NCBI GenBank assembly: GCA_050246635.1
Contig: JBFWVR010000001.1
Span: 496,001-560,000, forward strand
Reading direction: 5' to 3'
Source of the DNA: JBFWVR01 sp050246635
GTDB taxonomy: Bacteria > Acidobacteriota > Vicinamibacteria > Vicinamibacterales > UBA2999
DNA length: 64,000 nt
The stretch's first letter is position 1, and every line of letters starts with the position of its first letter. The notes under the pieces were generated by a model. The model did not search any database. It was not told the origin of the DNA and saw only the letters and a list, made by a program, of their open reading frames with translations. Made by a program: the position numbers and the translations under genes. This document shows, in pieces, positions 1 to 8,011 of the stretch.

Positions 1-1
1 C

Positions 2-133
2 CGCGCGAAGGCGGCGCTCGGCGACCGGTTCGACCTGAAGGCCTTCGACGACACCGTCGTGCTCGGTGGCAACGTCCCGCTCGACGTGCTGGCGAAGAAC
101 GTGGACGAGTACATCCGCGAGGCGAAGGGCTGA
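2..133 (+). CDS. C-terminal end of a DUF885-family protein (partial)
   Basis: An open frame enters from the left edge and stops at TGA 131-133, giving the last 43 residues of a protein. The tail, with GDRFDLKAF followed by NVPLDVLAKNVDEYI, resembles the conserved C-terminal end of DUF885 proteins, a family of predicted secreted or periplasmic zinc hydrolases common in Acidobacteriota. Only the end is present, so no catalytic motif can be checked. The gene is tail-to-tail with the AraC regulator that ends 12 bases further on. The family call rests on this short tail only. Confidence 0.55.
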   Translation, partial: RAKAALGDRFDLKAFDDTVVLGGNVPLDVLAKNVDEYIREAKG

Positions 134-145
134 GCGCGGCGGGCC

Positions 146-1111
146 TCAGCGGGGCCGTTGACGCCATGCCGCTGGCGGCACGCCCATCAGCTTCTTGAAC
201 GCGCGGCTGAACGCCGCCTCCGACTCGTAGCCGACCGCCGGCGCCACGTCCACCACGCGCTGCCCCTCGTGGAGCAGGCGCGACGCCAGCTGCATCCGCC
301 AGAGCGTCAGGTACTCGATGGGCGGGTGCCCGACCATGCTGGTGAACCGCGCCGCCAGCACCGAGCGCGACACGCCGATCGCGCGGCCGAGGCTCTCGAT
401 CGTCCACGCCGCCTGCGGGGAGGCATGCAGCGCCTCCAGGGCGCGGCTCACCACCGGGTCGCGCAGGCCCGCGAGCCAGCTCCGCTGGCTGTCCGGCAGG
501 GACACGAGGTATCGCCGGATCGCCTCGACGAGCATCAACTCCGACAACCTCGCGAGCACGTTCTCCGACCCCGGCTGTCCCAGGTGTTCCTCCCGGATCG
601 TCGCCTCGAGCAGGGCCGCCATCGAGCGCCCCCCGCCGTCCTGTCCGGCGGCCGGCAGGTGAATCGTGCGCGGGAGGGCCGTGAGCAGCGGGTTGTAGGG
701 CCGCTCGTCGCAGCCCAGAAAGCCGCAGATGATGCGGGTGCGGCCGTCGCCGGCGCCGCCCAGCTCATAGACGAGCGGGAGCGGCGTCGCCGTCCGCGTG
801 TACATCGGCAGGTCGGGTGCGGAGCGCATGCCCGGTGCGCTCGAGAGCACGTGGGCATCGCCCTGCGGGAAGAGCAGCAGGTCCCCCGCCCGGAGCGGGA
901 GGGGCGGCTCGCCGACCACGTGGCCCCACGCCGTGCCCTCCAGGATCAGGTGGTACTCGAACACCCGCTCGGACCCCGGCAGCACCGTCGCGGCGATGTC
1001 GCGGGAGGGCGGCGCCTCGGCCACCCACGGCGGCGTGAGGTGGAAGTCGAAGTACACCGCCCCGGTCAACCGGACGGCCCGCAGCACGTCGGACAGGATG
1101 TCGAGCGCCAT
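146..1111 (-). CDS. AraC-family transcriptional regulator with N-terminal cupin domain
   Basis: A 321-residue predicted transcription factor. Residues about 10-195 look like the cupin-type effector domain of AraC regulators (AVYFDFHLTPPW, then FEYHLILEG and LPLRAGDLLLFPQGDAHVL). Residues about 215-320 hold the double helix-turn-helix, with a first helix pair around IESLGRAIGVSRSVLAARF and the AraC signature VGYESEAAFSRAFKKLMGVPP near the end. Such proteins usually activate a neighbouring gene in response to a small molecule. The divergent DinB-fold gene at 1298 is the nearest candidate target, with a 186-base shared intergenic region. The effector is unknown. Confidence 0.93.
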   Translation of the reverse strand: MALDILSDVLRAVRLTGAVYFDFHLTPPWVAEAPPSRDIAATVLPGSERVFEYHLILEGTAWGHVVGEPPLPLRAGDLLLFPQGDAHVLSSAPGMRSAPDLPMYTRTATPLPLVYELGGAGDGRTRIICGFLGCDERPYNPLLTALPRTIHLPAAGQDGGGRSMAALLEATIREEHLGQPGSENVLARLSELMLVEAIRRYLVSLPDSQRSWLAGLRDPVVSRALEALHASPQAAWTIESLGRAIGVSRSVLAARFTSMVGHPPIEYLTLWRMQLASRLLHEGQRVVDVAPAVGYESEAAFSRAFKKLMGVPPAAWRQRPR

Positions 1112-1297
1112 CGCCGGCTGATTCTTGCCGGACGATCGGGCATGCCGTCAAGACGGATGCGCGTGGTGCGCGGGAATCGGGACGGGCGGCCATGTCGCAT
1201 GGACGCTCGCGCATGGCGTGTCGTGCCGCCGCCCCCTACGCTGCGAGGGTGCCGTGCATGGGGCGCGGCCGCACCACACCCAGCCAGAGGAGTTCCG

Positions 1298-1834
1298 ATG
1301 TCCGTATCCACCTGTGTGCCTGTCGCCGATCCCACCGTGCGCGTGCGCGCCGCCGGCCTCGCCGACCGGCTCGAACGCGGCGCGAAGGCGCTGGCGACGT
1401 TTGCCGGGTCGCTGTCCGACGCCGAGTGGCGGATGCCCATGCCGGGCGATGGCCGTCCGGTCGGCGTCATCGTCCACCATGTGGCTACCGTGTACCCGCT
1501 CGAAGTGCAGCTGGCGCAGATGATGGCCCGCGGCACGCCGATCGTCGGCGTCACGTGGGCCACCATTGCCGAGATGAACGCCGGGCACGCTGCGGACCAC
1601 CGCGAGACCCCGCGGGACGCGACGCTGGCGCTGCTGAACGAGAACAGCGCCGCGGCAGCCGGGGTGATCCGGGCCTTCCGCGACGACGAGCTCGATGTCG
1701 CGGTGACGGTGTCGCTCTACGGCGACGCCGAGCTGACCGCGCAGTTCATGCTCGAGGACCATGCGGTGCGCCACAGCTGGCATCACCTGTCACGCCTCCA
1801 GGCGGCCGTGGAGGCGAGCCGGTCGGCGGGGTGA
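1298..1834 (+). CDS. DinB-fold (DinB/YfiT-like) protein
   Basis: A 178-residue protein of the DinB four-helix-bundle type, probably cytoplasmic and metal-binding. The likely metal ligands are a His in VIVHHVATVY near residue 50 and the His pair in DHAVRHSWHHL near the C-terminus. The start at ATG 1298 is supported by AGGAG ending six bases upstream; the frame is open further upstream but those codons overlie the regulator's promoter region. Family members include thiol-dependent transferases and damage-inducible proteins, and nothing here tells which reaction applies. It is divergent from the AraC regulator and may be its target. Confidence 0.75.
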   Translation: MSVSTCVPVADPTVRVRAAGLADRLERGAKALATFAGSLSDAEWRMPMPGDGRPVGVIVHHVATVYPLEVQLAQMMARGTPIVGVTWATIAEMNAGHAADHRETPRDATLALLNENSAAAAGVIRAFRDDELDVAVTVSLYGDAELTAQFMLEDHAVRHSWHHLSRLQAAVEASRSAG

Positions 1835-2003
1835 TGCGCGGACGGCGCGTCCCGCCGTGTTGGATTCGTGCGCGTGGCCGTCGCGGGGACCCCGCGCGGC
1901 CGCGCACGAACGGTCTGCGTGGGCCTCGCGTGCCGCCACTCGGATACGATGGCGATGGACCGTGCGCGGTCGTCGACCATCTGCGCACCACGCAGGGAGA
2001 GAC

Positions 2004-2546
2004 ATGAAGGCACAGGAACGAAAGGCACTGCTGCAGACGCTGCAGGCGCGGTTCGACGCGCATCCGCGGCGCCACCCGAAGTTGTCCTGGACGGACGTGC
2101 AGGCCCGGCTGGAGAAGCGCCCCGAGAGCCTGCGGGCGCTCGGTGAGATGGAAGCCACCGGTGGCGAGCCCGACGTCATCGGGCGGGAGACGTCTGGCGC
2201 CGTCGTGTTCTGCGACTGTGCCGCGGAGAGCCCCGCCGGGCGTCGGTCGCTCTGTTTCGATCGGGCGGCGCTGGACGCCCGCAAGGAGAACAAGCCGGCA
2301 GGCAGCGCGGTCGAGATGGCCCACGCGATGGGGATCACGCTGCTGACGGAGGCGGAGTATCGCCAGCTGCAGGAGCTGGGCGAGTTCGACCTCAAGACGT
2401 CCAGCTGGATCCAGACGCCGGCAGCCATCCGGTCGCTCGGTGGTGCGCTGTTCTGCGACCGCCGGTACGACACGGTGTTCGTGTACCACAACGGCGCGCA
2501 GTCCTACTACGCCGCGCGGGGCTTCCGCGGCCTCCTGCGCGTTTGA
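2004..2546 (+). CDS. DUF4256 family protein
   Basis: A 180-residue soluble protein with the recognisable DUF4256 layout: an N-terminal helical section (LLQTLQARFDAHPRRHP), a central EATGGEPDVIG and FCDCAAESPAGRRSLCFDR block, and the conserved tail GGALFCDRRYDTVFVYHNGA ending ARGFRG. Full family length. The function is not known. ATG 2004 follows AGGGAGAGAC, an adequate ribosome site. It stands alone between the DinB gene and the convergent methyltransferase, with 19 bases between the two stop codons. Confidence 0.9.
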   Translation: MKAQERKALLQTLQARFDAHPRRHPKLSWTDVQARLEKRPESLRALGEMEATGGEPDVIGRETSGAVVFCDCAAESPAGRRSLCFDRAALDARKENKPAGSAVEMAHAMGITLLTEAEYRQLQELGEFDLKTSSWIQTPAAIRSLGGALFCDRRYDTVFVYHNGAQSYYAARGFRGLLRV

Positions 2547-2565
2547 TCGGCGCGCCCGCCGCGCC

Positions 2566-3189
2566 TCACGTGCCGGGCAGGCGCACCTCCAGTAGCCGGA
2601 TGGGGCGGGACGTGTCGTCGGCATGAACCTGCACGACACAGTCGAAGCCAGCCTGGCAGTGGGTCAGCAGCGTCTCGAAGTCGGGACGGCCGGCGTCGGT
2701 AATCACGAACCGCCGAACGCCCGCCGCGGCCGATGCATCGACGAGGCGGATCAGGTCTGCCACCACCTCGTCGCTGTAGCAGATGTCGGACCCGACGATG
2801 ACGTCGGCCACACTCGGGTCTTGGGCGAGGTCGGCGAAGGAGTGCGCCTCGAACGGCACGGCGACGCCGTTCAGCGACGCGTGGGCGTCGACGAATGGCT
2901 GAAGGCGCGGATCGGCGTCGGTGCACGTCACGCGGGCGCCACACGTCCGCGCGAGGTGAATGCCGACGATTCCCCAGCCGCAGCCGATCTCGACGACCCG
3001 ATCCGTGGCGTCCACCGCGACGTGCGACATCGCGCAGAGCGCGGCTGGCCAGACCCGATCCCCGAATTCCACCGGACGCAGCCCGCGGCGCATGTAGGGA
3101 CGCAGCGCCGGGTGCGAGGCCATGTACACGCGCGTGCCGAGGTGCTCGCGCAGTTGCGTGTCGCGGTTGGAGGTGGGGAAGCGGGTCAC
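2566..3189 (-). CDS. Class I SAM-dependent methyltransferase (Methyltransf_16-like)
   Basis: A 207-residue Rossmann-fold methyltransferase starting from GTG 3189 (VTRFPTSNRDTQL). The SAM-binding glycine motif is VVEIGCGWGIVGIHLA at about residues 75-90, followed by an acidic loop (TCTDADP) and a DVIVGSDICYSDEV motif, as in the Methyltransf_16 group that includes protein-lysine methyltransferases. The substrate cannot be inferred. The frame stays open far upstream of the chosen GTG but runs into a palindromic repeat and the opposite-strand gene at 3266, so the longer version is unlikely. No operon partner. Confidence 0.82.
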   Translation of the reverse strand: MTRFPTSNRDTQLREHLGTRVYMASHPALRPYMRRGLRPVEFGDRVWPAALCAMSHVAVDATDRVVEIGCGWGIVGIHLARTCGARVTCTDADPRLQPFVDAHASLNGVAVPFEAHSFADLAQDPSVADVIVGSDICYSDEVVADLIRLVDASAAAGVRRFVITDAGRPDFETLLTHCQAGFDCVVQVHADDTSRPIRLLEVRLPGT

Positions 3190-3224
3190 CAACAGGCCTA
3201 GCGTAGCCCAGGACCACGGGCGAG

Positions 3225-3241
3225 ATGGGGACGGTCCCCAT
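3225..3241. repeat. REP-like palindrome ATGGGGAC-G-GTCCCCAT
   Basis: A 17-base perfect palindrome with 8-base arms around one base, in the gap between two divergent genes. Its core matches the GGGGAC/GTCCCC palindromes at 24408, 24446, 31892 and 31934, so it belongs to a dispersed family. No tyrosine transposase of the REP-associated type lies in this window. Confidence 0.8.
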
Positions 3242-3265
3242 TTCGCGATATCCTCCCGACGCCGC

Positions 3266-3913
3266 ATGCCCAGAGGGTTCCCGCCCAACACCGCCATCGT
3301 GGGTGTCACCGAGCACGCCAGCGCGGCCGAGTGCGTCACCATCACCACCGGCGGTGAGCTGCTCGATCGCCGGCGCCTCCCGCTGATCGACGAGGGCCTG
3401 CCGGAGTATCCGTACCACCACGAAGGCGCGTGGGCGATGGGGCGGTACTTGAAGACACCTGGCGTCCGCCGCCTCACCATGGCCGAGGTGGTCGCGCTGG
3501 TGAGGCGCGTCGAGGCCTCGTCAGCCAGGAAGGCGTCCGAAGGCCTGGCCGCGCTGGCCGCCTCGCTGCCGGTGCCCATCGTCGCGATTGCCATCCGGGC
3601 GTGCCCCGACCTGCCCCCTGCCATCGAGGCGCGCATCGCCGACAACCGCGCGCAGACGATGGCCGACTCCGTGATGTATCGACAGGCCCTCGCCACCGCC
3701 GCGGCCGGGCGCGGGTGGCAGGTGCACTGGTACAATCGCGAGACGGTCGCCGCCGATGCCGCCGCGGCGCTCGATGGACGGAGCGTCGAGTGGGTCCTGC
3801 AGCGCCTGGGACAGGCGGCCGGCCCCCCGTGGCAGGCGAGGCAGAAGCTCGCCGCCACGGCCGCGCTGGCCGCCGCGGCTACGTGGGAGAGAGGCGCGCG
3901 CGAGAACCCGTGA
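3266..3913 (+). CDS. Conserved hypothetical protein
   Basis: A 215-residue soluble protein beginning at ATG 3266. It opens with a beta-strand-like stretch (NTAIVGVTEHASAAECVTIT), then LLDRRRLPLID and an EYPYHHEGAWAMG histidine patch, followed by a helical remainder and an Ala-rich C-terminus. The DRRRxxLxDxGLPxxPxHHE pattern resembles a group of uncharacterised bacterial proteins of similar size, but I cannot assign a function. The frame is open upstream to 3122; those codons overlap the opposite-strand methyltransferase and the palindromic repeat, so the internal ATG is preferred. It ends 66 bases before the RibD_C-domain gene. Confidence 0.65.
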   Translation: MPRGFPPNTAIVGVTEHASAAECVTITTGGELLDRRRLPLIDEGLPEYPYHHEGAWAMGRYLKTPGVRRLTMAEVVALVRRVEASSARKASEGLAALAASLPVPIVAIAIRACPDLPPAIEARIADNRAQTMADSVMYRQALATAAAGRGWQVHWYNRETVAADAAAALDGRSVEWVLQRLGQAAGPPWQARQKLAATAALAAAATWERGARENP

Positions 3914-3979
3914 TCCGGCTGGCAGCCCCGCGCCGCCCATCTCCCGTCCGTCGTCCCCGATCACTGGAGAACGTTCACC

Positions 3980-4627
3980 GTGTCGAAACTCATCGTACAC
4001 AGCTTTGCCATGTCCGTCGATGGCTACAGCGCCGGTCCCGACCAGAGCCGGGACCATCCGCTCGGCGTCAACGGCCCCGAGTTGATGCAGTGGTTCTTCC
4101 CGACGCGTGTCTTCCAGGACATGCACGGGGGCGGGGGCGGCGAGACCGGCGTGGACAACGGCGTCGCCGCGCAGGGGTTCGGCCGGTTCGGCGCGTGGAT
4201 CCTGGGGCGCAACATGTTCGGCCCGATCCGGGGACCATGGCCGGATGACGCGTGGAAGGGATGGTGGGGCGACAACCCGCCCTACCACGTTCCGACGTTC
4301 GTCCTGACGCACCATGCGCGTCCGCCCATCGAGATGGCAGGCGGCACGACGTTCCATTTCGTCACCGCAGGCATCGACGAGGCCCTCGCGCGCGCGGTGG
4401 CCGCGGCGGGTGGCAAGGACGTCCGGCTCGGTGGAGGCGTGGCGACGGTCCGCCAGTATCTCCAGGCGCGGCTGGTCGACGAGGTGCACCTGGCGGTGGC
4501 TCCCGTCCTGCTGGGAGCCGGCGAGCACCTGCTTGGCGGGCTCGACATGCGTGCCCATGGCTACGAATGCGTGAAGGTGACCCCGGGAGAACGCGCGACA
4601 CACATCTTCCTCACGCGCCGCGGGTGA
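3980..4627 (+). CDS. RibD C-terminal-domain / dihydrofolate-reductase-like protein
   Basis: A 215-residue protein with one RibD_C (DHFR-like) reductase domain, starting at GTG 3980. The N-terminal strand and loop (IVHSFAMSVDGYSAGPDQ), the AWILGRNMFGPI segment and the VRLGGGVATVRQYLQARLVDEVHLAVAPVLLGAG block are typical of stand-alone RibD_C proteins, which bind NADPH. Such proteins are often annotated as DHFR family without a proven substrate, and are not the folate enzyme. A second, distinct member follows at 4746, making a tandem pair. No riboflavin genes are nearby. Confidence 0.85.
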   Translation: MSKLIVHSFAMSVDGYSAGPDQSRDHPLGVNGPELMQWFFPTRVFQDMHGGGGGETGVDNGVAAQGFGRFGAWILGRNMFGPIRGPWPDDAWKGWWGDNPPYHVPTFVLTHHARPPIEMAGGTTFHFVTAGIDEALARAVAAAGGKDVRLGGGVATVRQYLQARLVDEVHLAVAPVLLGAGEHLLGGLDMRAHGYECVKVTPGERATHIFLTRRG

Positions 4628-4745
4628 CCGGCCGCGCCTGTGGCAGAATTCCCCCGGCGGTCCGGCGTACGGGCCCGGCTGGTTGCCGGCGACCGATACG
4701 CCGTGGCCCTTGCCGCGTGCGGCAGCCGCCGGGAGGCAGAGACGG

Positions 4746-5318
4746 ATGGACGAGACCGCGTCGCGCGTGACGGTGCACATGGTGGCCAGCCTCGATGGCT
4801 TCGTCGCCAGGCGGGATGGGCGGGTGGACTGGCTCGAGACCTCCGACACCTTCGAGGGTGGGGCGGTGATGAGCGCGGAGTTCATCACGGAGTTCCTGAA
4901 GACGATCGACTGCTACGTGATGGGCTCGCGCACGTACGAGGTGGCGCTGGGCTTCGAGGCCCGGGGCATGGGCTGGGCGTACGGGGACAAGCCCACGTAC
5001 GTGCTCACGCGACGCGACCTCCCGAAGACAAGGGACACCGTCGAGTTCTACGCCGGTGATCTGGCCACCCTCGTGAACGAACGGCTCAAGCCGAGGTTCC
5101 GCAGCATCTGGTTCGTCGGCGGCGGCGAGTTGTCGGCCGCCTCCCTGTGCCTGGGGCTGGTGGACGAGGTGCGGTACTCAATCATGCCGGTCCTGATCGG
5201 TGACGGCATTCGGTTCTTCGAGGGCCTCGACCGGGACGTGCCCCTCCACCTTGCCGAAGTGACCCCCTACAAGTCGGGCATGGTGGCGCTCCGCTACGAG
5301 GTCCTGAAGCCGGCCTGA
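4746..5318 (+). CDS. RibD C-terminal-domain / dihydrofolate-reductase-like protein (second of a tandem pair)
   Basis: A 190-residue single-domain RibD_C protein. It shows the family opening VTVHMVASLDGFVARRDGRVDW, the YVMGSRTYEVALGF segment where the cofactor pocket forms, and the IWFVGGGELSAASLCLGLVDEVRYSIMPVLIGDG core. ATG 4746 follows GGGAGGCAGAGACGG, a good ribosome site. It is clearly diverged from the gene at 3980 and lies 118 bases after it, so the two may be co-transcribed. Substrate unknown; NADPH-dependent reduction is inferred from the family. Confidence 0.87.
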   Translation: MDETASRVTVHMVASLDGFVARRDGRVDWLETSDTFEGGAVMSAEFITEFLKTIDCYVMGSRTYEVALGFEARGMGWAYGDKPTYVLTRRDLPKTRDTVEFYAGDLATLVNERLKPRFRSIWFVGGGELSAASLCLGLVDEVRYSIMPVLIGDGIRFFEGLDRDVPLHLAEVTPYKSGMVALRYEVLKPA

Positions 5319-5380
5319 GGGCGGGCGCCAGGCGCCTGCGGGCACCGCGTCTGGCAGTCTGGATTGCCACCGCTGATTCG

Positions 5381-5409
5381 TTGTTTGACTTTGCATTGCA
5401 AAGTATACT
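5381..5409 (+). promoter_or_regulatory. Promoter with operator-like palindrome ACTTTGC-ATT-GCAAAGT
   Basis: A -35-like TTGTTT (5381-5386) and a -10 TATACT (5404-5409) are 17 bases apart, 58 bases before the ATG at 5468. Between them lies a perfect 7-base inverted repeat with a 3-base centre (5388-5404) that overlaps the first base of the -10. This is the classic position for repression by a dimeric regulator, possibly a PadR-type one, which is a guess. AT-rich for this genome. Confidence 0.65.
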
Positions 5410-5467
5410 GTGCTGGCAGTAGCCGGGGCGCGGTCCCCGGCGTCAGGTGACCACGCAGAGAGGCGCC

Positions 5468-6778
5468 ATGTCCGGCAAGACGCTCGTCATCGTGCTCGCC
5501 CTTCCGCTCGTCGTCGTGTTGCCGGCCGCGTTCAGCGCGCGCGGCAGCGCTCCGCCTGCGGGACCGGTGAGGGCCGCATCCACTGCCGCGCCCGTCCCAG
5601 CCGCCGCAGATGCCGGCCCGGACGTGATCTACGGTCGCGTGACCACGGCCGAGGGGACGTACGAAGGACGGCTCCGTTTCGGCGGGGACGAGGAAGCCTT
5701 CTGGGGCGACTTCTTCAATGGCTACAAGGACGAGAATCCCTGGGCCGCGTACGCGCCGTTCGAACCGCCGCTCGAGATCTTCCGGTTCAAGATCCGGATT
5801 GGCGCGAAGACGCCCGAGCTGGGCCGGCCCTTCATGACGCGCTTCGGCGACATCACCCGGCTCGAGGCTCATGGCCGCGACTTGCGGGTGACGCTGAAGA
5901 GCGGCACGGTAGTCCGGCTCGACCGGTTCGGCGCAGACGACTATGCCGACGGCGTCCGGGTCTGGGACCCGCGGCGTGGAGTCGTCGACCTCGATGAATG
6001 GGACATCCAGGCCATCGACCTCCTGCCCGGCAGCGGCACGGCGCCTCCCCTCGCGAGGCTGCACGGTACGGTCCGCACCGCCGCCGGGGACTTCACCGGC
6101 TTCGTGCAGTGGAACCGGCACGGCAGCGTGAGCGCGGACGAGCTCACCGGGCGCATGGACGGCCACGAGCGGCGCGTGCCGTTCGATGACATCCGGTCGA
6201 TTGCGCGGCTCTCCCCCGTGAGTGCGCTCGTGACACTGCGCGATGGCCGCGAGCTGGTCTTGTCCGGCACGCGCGACGTCGGCCGTGAGCATCGTGGGGT
6301 GTTCGTGGACGATGACCGATACGGCCGTGTGCTCGTCTCCCGGGACGCCTTCGAGCGCGTGGACTTCGGTCCCGCCGGCCGCAGCCCGGCCTACCAGACG
6401 TTTCTTCCCGGGCGGCCGCTGTCGGGGACGGTCACCACGCAAGCCGGCCGACGTCTGACCGGCCGCCTCGTCTATGACCTGGACGAGAGCGAGACCACCG
6501 AGACGCTTGACGCGCCCTGGATGGGCGTGAATTACAGCCTTCCCTTCGGCCTGGTGGCATCGGTCGTTCTGGGCCCCCCGGTGGGTGCCCGTGCGGCGGC
6601 AACCGTGCGCCTGCAGGACGGGAATGAACTGTCCCTCGAACGCGCCGGCGACCTCGCGGACAGCAACGGGGGCCTGCTGGTCTTCGAGGACGGGCCGGAA
6701 CGCCCGGAGTACCTGCCGTGGACCGACGTCGCACAGGTCGATTTCGTCCATCCATCGCCGATGTCACCTGAGAAGTGA
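5468..6778 (+). CDS. Exported hypothetical protein with repeated beta-rich modules
   Basis: A 436-residue protein with a cleavable signal peptide (MSGKTLVIVLALPLVVVLPAAFSARGS), so probably periplasmic or surface. The mature part is beta-rich and contains several related modules of the type 'G-x-V-x-T-x-x-G-x-x-x-G' (YGRVTTAEGTYEGRLRF, LHGTVRTAAGDFTGFVQW, LSGTVTTQAGRRLTGRLVY), each followed by strands ending in a 'V-x-L-x-x-G' edge, suggesting about three or four internal repeats. No catalytic motif is visible. ATG 5468 is preferred over GTG 5447 because AGAGAGG sits just upstream and the signal peptide begins there. Monocistronic behind a promoter with an internal palindrome. Confidence 0.75.
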   Translation: MSGKTLVIVLALPLVVVLPAAFSARGSAPPAGPVRAASTAAPVPAAADAGPDVIYGRVTTAEGTYEGRLRFGGDEEAFWGDFFNGYKDENPWAAYAPFEPPLEIFRFKIRIGAKTPELGRPFMTRFGDITRLEAHGRDLRVTLKSGTVVRLDRFGADDYADGVRVWDPRRGVVDLDEWDIQAIDLLPGSGTAPPLARLHGTVRTAAGDFTGFVQWNRHGSVSADELTGRMDGHERRVPFDDIRSIARLSPVSALVTLRDGRELVLSGTRDVGREHRGVFVDDDRYGRVLVSRDAFERVDFGPAGRSPAYQTFLPGRPLSGTVTTQAGRRLTGRLVYDLDESETTETLDAPWMGVNYSLPFGLVASVVLGPPVGARAAATVRLQDGNELSLERAGDLADSNGGLLVFEDGPERPEYLPWTDVAQVDFVHPSPMSPEK

Positions 6779-6784
6779 CGCGCA

Positions 6785-6957
6785 TACACGGAGCACACGG
6801 AACACACGGAGCACACGAGGCACGCGAAAATCGCGAGGGAAGGCAGGACACCCGCACCGGGGCACGGACTGACGAGCGAGACAGCCTCCCCGGGGCGCCC
6901 GTGACCGAGTACAGGTTCCTTCCGTGTCCCCCGTGTACTCCGTGTGCCCCGTGCCCT
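6785..6957. repeat. Facing inverted arrays of CACGGAGCA-type words
   Basis: The gap between the exported protein and the hydrolase holds a left array of four CACGGAGCACACGGAA-like words (6785-6824) and a right array in reverse orientation (TTCCGTGTCCCCCGTGTACTC and onward, 6919-6957). They flank about 95 bases of unrelated sequence. The transcript could fold into an imperfect long hairpin, possibly acting as a terminator between the convergent genes. Confidence 0.8.
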
Positions 6958-6967
6958 GCCGCTCGAA

Positions 6968-7789
6968 TCACGCTCGCAGGGTGAGGACCGGGGCCGGCAA
7001 CCCCAGGTGCCGCACCAGGAAGCCGACCACGAATTCGAGCACCTGCAGCGTTGGCTGGCTCCTGTCGTGCAGGTCGAACCCGTGGATGCCGGATGCGTGA
7101 TTGACGAGGGTGACAGGCGTGTTGCCGGCCACCAGGCGCGTCACGAGCGCGTCGAGCGTCTCGTTGAGCCGCGGCATCTCGTCGCGTCCCGCCCGGACGA
7201 AGAGCAGTGGCGTGGCCTCGAGATCGCGGACGGAGATGCCGTCGCGTCCCGGCACGAATCCGAACTGCTTCGCCGCGCGAGCGACAGCCTCGCCGCCATC
7301 CAGATCGAGCGTGTAGGGGTACAGCAGCGCCGCACCTGCGAGCTGCCTGGCCTGCGCGGCCGCCGACAGGGCCACCGGCCCGTGTCCGGACGAGGCGAAG
7401 AGCGCAATCCGCTCGCCATTCACGCCGAGAGTGGCCCCGTTCCGCCTGATCGTTTCCAGAAGCGCACGGACGTCTTCGCCCGGCTCGCGTGTGCCGTAGA
7501 CGATGGCTGCGGTCCCGGCGGCGGCCAGCAGCCGGGCCCAGGACGTGACGGGGCCAAACGCGCGCATGCGGCCGTCGGGATCGGGGAACCCGGTCGCGAA
7601 CACGACGACCGGCGGACGCCGGCCAGCGGCGTGGGCCGGCAGGTGGAGATCCATCGGCAGGGCGGCCCCGTCGGCGCCGGTGAATGTCGTGGTCCTCACC
7701 GTGGTGTTTGCTTCGCCGTCCAGCGTCGCCACGACTTCGAGCCGTGCCAGCCGCCGCAGTGCCTCCCCGCGTTCCACCTCGTCCGTCAT
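6968..7789 (-). CDS. Alpha/beta hydrolase (dienelactone-hydrolase-like)
   Basis: A 273-residue cytoplasmic hydrolase starting at ATG 7789, directly behind a strong AGGAGGG site. It has the family course: a beta-rich N-terminus (TTTFTGADGAALPMDLHLP), VVVFATGFPDP, a nucleophile elbow IALFASSGHGPVALS at about residues 140-155 in place of a canonical GxSxG, LLFVRAGRDEMPRLNE where the acid lies, and a catalytic His in NHASGIHGFDL. Substrate unknown. It ends 10 bases beyond the inverted repeat array and is transcribed alone, with another array (7951-8009) upstream separating it from the permease. Confidence 0.78.
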   Translation of the reverse strand: MTDEVERGEALRRLARLEVVATLDGEANTTVRTTTFTGADGAALPMDLHLPAHAAGRRPPVVVFATGFPDPDGRMRAFGPVTSWARLLAAAGTAAIVYGTREPGEDVRALLETIRRNGATLGVNGERIALFASSGHGPVALSAAAQARQLAGAALLYPYTLDLDGGEAVARAAKQFGFVPGRDGISVRDLEATPLLFVRAGRDEMPRLNETLDALVTRLVAGNTPVTLVNHASGIHGFDLHDRSQPTLQVLEFVVGFLVRHLGLPAPVLTLRA

Positions 7790-7950
7790 GCACCCTCCTG
7801 CAGTGCCGAGTGTGCGTGGTGTTGCGGGGCTGGTGTCCAGTGGGTATGCTGGGGTTCTTCTTGCGGGCAACCCGCTGGCGGACGCTCAGGACATCCGTCC
7901 CGTCCTCGCCGTAATGGACAAGCGTAGCTTCGCCTGCGTGTCCCGAATCC

Positions 7951-8009
7951 TTCGTCGTTCCGTCGTTCCGTCGCTCCGTGTGCTCCGTGTGCTCCGTGTG
8001 TCCCGTGTG
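7951..8009. repeat. Array of TCCGTGTGC words
   Basis: Five to six imperfect copies of a TCCGTGTGC-like 9-mer (the reverse complement of the CACGGAGCA word) end two bases before the stop codon of the ADOP permease gene. The rest of the 222-base gap 7790-8011 shows nothing recognisable. Confidence 0.8.
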
Positions 8010-8011
8010 AG

